Of a DNA stretch of 64,000 bases, positions 62,742 through 64,000 are shown one piece after another. Origin of the DNA: Pontibacter chinhatensis (GTDB taxonomy: Bacteria > Bacteroidota > Bacteroidia > Cytophagales > Hymenobacteraceae). The notes under the pieces are model-generated. The model was not told where the DNA came from. It did not search any database and saw only the letters and a list, made by a program, of their open reading frames with translations. Position 1 is the stretch's first letter. Each line of letters begins with the position of its first letter. Position numbers and translations under genes: made by a program. The DNA is taken from assembly GCF_900113285.1 (NCBI RefSeq), contig NZ_FOOT01000007.1, positions 62,001 to 126,000 of the forward strand, in the 5' to 3' direction.

Positions 62742-64000
62742 TTAATTCGCCAACTCGAAACGCGTTACCAAAAACTGAAAGGGCATAGTTTCTGCTAACT
62801 GGCTTTCAAAAGTATGGTTGTATCGGAAGACGAGGGTCGTGGAAAACAGCCGCAGGAAGCGCAGGTCGATGAGCAATTCTGCTCCGGTGCTATTCAGATT
62901 CCCCTGCTGCGCTACTAATCTTACATCGGAGTAGTCGTAGAAAACATTGGTGCGGAAACGCTGCAGAAAAGCCACTGGTCCCAATGCGATATCCGGGTAC
63001 CAGACAGGGAATTCATAGTTAGCGGACACTACCGCTATTTCCCGGAAAGGGTCAGGCTTATACCCGCGCGGCATCACAAAATCATCGGCGAAGCGATACG
63101 TTTGCTGTACTGCTTCCTTTTTCCAGGCCCCCCGGAGTTTAAAGGAGTGTGTCCGGCCGAAACCGGGAAAGAATAGCGCACCGCCAGCCACCATTCGCTC
63201 CGGAACATCTTCAAATGCTTTCTGATACTCAAACCTGGCGACCTGCCCCCAACGCGGCTGTACCTGCTGGCGCGCCCGCTGCAACAGTCGAGAAAAAGTT
63301 AGGGTGCTGCGGAAGCTATTGAAGTCCAGCCTGTCAGCACTGCTTTCCTGACCGTCAGGTTCGTCAAAGGCTACATCGTAATGCGCAAGTGCTCCCCCCA
63401 CTTCCAGATTGGTGTGGTATTTCCCTTGCGTGAGCCGGAACGGTACTCTGGCTCCGGCTGAAACATACCTTTCCGTCCACTCCTGGTCTCTTACGTCCGC
63501 TTCATTGGCTTCCCGTATCTCTGCCTTTCGGCGCGTCCGGAGGCCATACTCTACATCCAGAATGGGGTAAAAAGCGGCATAGGCCAGGTTCACCTTTGCT
63601 CCCAGCGCATCTTCGTCTGTATTGTAAAAAGTCCCGATCGTGCCGCGCAGGGTACTCATCAGGTTGCGGGTATAGAACTCAACACCGTATTGGTTGTTGC
63701 CAAAGGTCGGGAACCAGCCATAGATATTTAGCAAGCCATCAGTCAGCGCGCGGTATTTACGGACCTGGTAGTCGGCAGGAAAAGTCGTGGCAGCCAGGTT
63801 TTGCTTCTCCGCTGCGGGAAGTGGTGCCAGGAAAGGATTTTCAGAAACCTGATGCGCAGGTAGCTCGCTCCACAGCTGCGGGTTCAGGTCCGTTTCTTCC
63901 AGCTGGTAACCGCGGGCGGTATAGCTGCTGTAAAGCAGCTTTTTGCCATCAGGTGAAACAGTTGGCTCGTAAGCCCCGAACCGCACGGAAGTAACCTGGT
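62742..64000 (-). CDS. C-terminal part of a TolB/WD40-like plus beta-barrel outer-membrane protein, 5'-truncated
   Basis: The frame runs off the right edge; the first residues visible (VRFGAYEPTVSPDGKKLLYSSY) are a TolB/WD40-type propeller blade. From about residue 110 the protein turns to long amphipathic strands (RLTFSRLLQRARQ, ARFEYQKAFEDVP, ILDVEYGLRTRR) that end in LVTRFELAN, like an Omp85-type barrel tail. The GTG near 63986 is an internal codon. Likely a surface or assembly protein; function unknown. Confidence 0.7.
   Translation of the reverse strand, partial: QVTSVRFGAYEPTVSPDGKKLLYSSYTARGYQLEETDLNPQLWSELPAHQVSENPFLAPLPAAEKQNLAATTFPADYQVRKYRALTDGLLNIYGWFPTFGNNQYGVEFYTRNLMSTLRGTIGTFYNTDEDALGAKVNLAYAAFYPILDVEYGLRTRRKAEIREANEADVRDQEWTERYVSAGARVPFRLTQGKYHTNLEVGGALAHYDVAFDEPDGQESSADRLDFNSFRSTLTFSRLLQRARQQVQPRWGQVARFEYQKAFEDVPERMVAGGALFFPGFGRTHSFKLRGAWKKEAVQQTYRFADDFVMPRGYKPDPFREIAVVSANYEFPVWYPDIALGPVAFLQRFRTNVFYDYSDVRLVAQQGNLNSTGAELLIDLRFLRLFSTTLVFRYNHTFESQLAETMPFQFLVTRFELAN

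Overview
The window looks like chromosome of a Bacteroidota bacterium of the Cytophagales/Hymenobacteraceae type (Pontibacter-like). This rests on the Bacteroidetes -7 box TAnnTTTG in front of many genes, the near absence of purine-rich ribosome binding sites, frequent lipoproteins and beta-barrels ending in F, and small families typical of this order. Base composition is moderately GC-rich, with a few clearly AT-richer genes (2-616, 3311-3730, 58987-59487, 61954-62529). I see no rRNA, tRNA, CRISPR array, prophage or insertion sequence.

Layout. 1-12.2 kb: the distal half of a complex I operon (nuoH, I, J, K, L, M, N) running into a long amidophosphoribosyltransferase, with unrelated genes (a Nudix hydrolase and a DUF1493-like protein) between subunit genes. 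12.2-13.2 kb: a repeat island. 13.2-17.6 kb: two exported amidohydrolase-family proteins. 17.7-25.0 kb: a PhoD-like phosphatase, a disordered Arg/Tyr/Gly-rich protein, a META lipoprotein, an HTH regulator, gluconokinase and small envelope genes. 25.2-27.4 kb: an RluE-type pseudouridine synthase and a Bcr/CflA efflux pump, then a second repeat island (27.4-28.1 kb). 28.2-35.8 kb: acetyltransferase, aldo/keto reductase, YceI, ClC channel, YihY, M50-like protease, MarC. 35.8-39.6 kb: a porin-BCCT transporter-universal stress protein operon. 41.0-44.4 kb: M3 peptidase and prephenate dehydrogenase with an apparent Phe/Tyr attenuator. 45.2-51.9 kb: a four-gene sensory operon (hybrid kinase, CheR, CheB, response-regulator kinase). 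52-64 kb: a lipoprotein methyltransferase, glycine-zipper protein, a TetR/YceI pair with matching operators, DUF808, a Pyr4-like terpene cyclase candidate, a PLP enzyme and a truncated beta-barrel protein.

The strongest unexplained signal spans the whole window. The heptamer AAGTATA/TATACTT occurs about 37 times in the first 10.3 kb by eye, where about one would be expected by chance. It lies in both orientations, inside genes and between them, and forms inverted pairs just after several stop codons. This is the behaviour of a DNA uptake sequence or another genome-wide DNA tag. Other notable signals are the tyrA attenuator, a family of paired hairpins whose stems differ by compensatory changes, and identical 13-bp operators before a tetR gene and the adjacent yceI gene.
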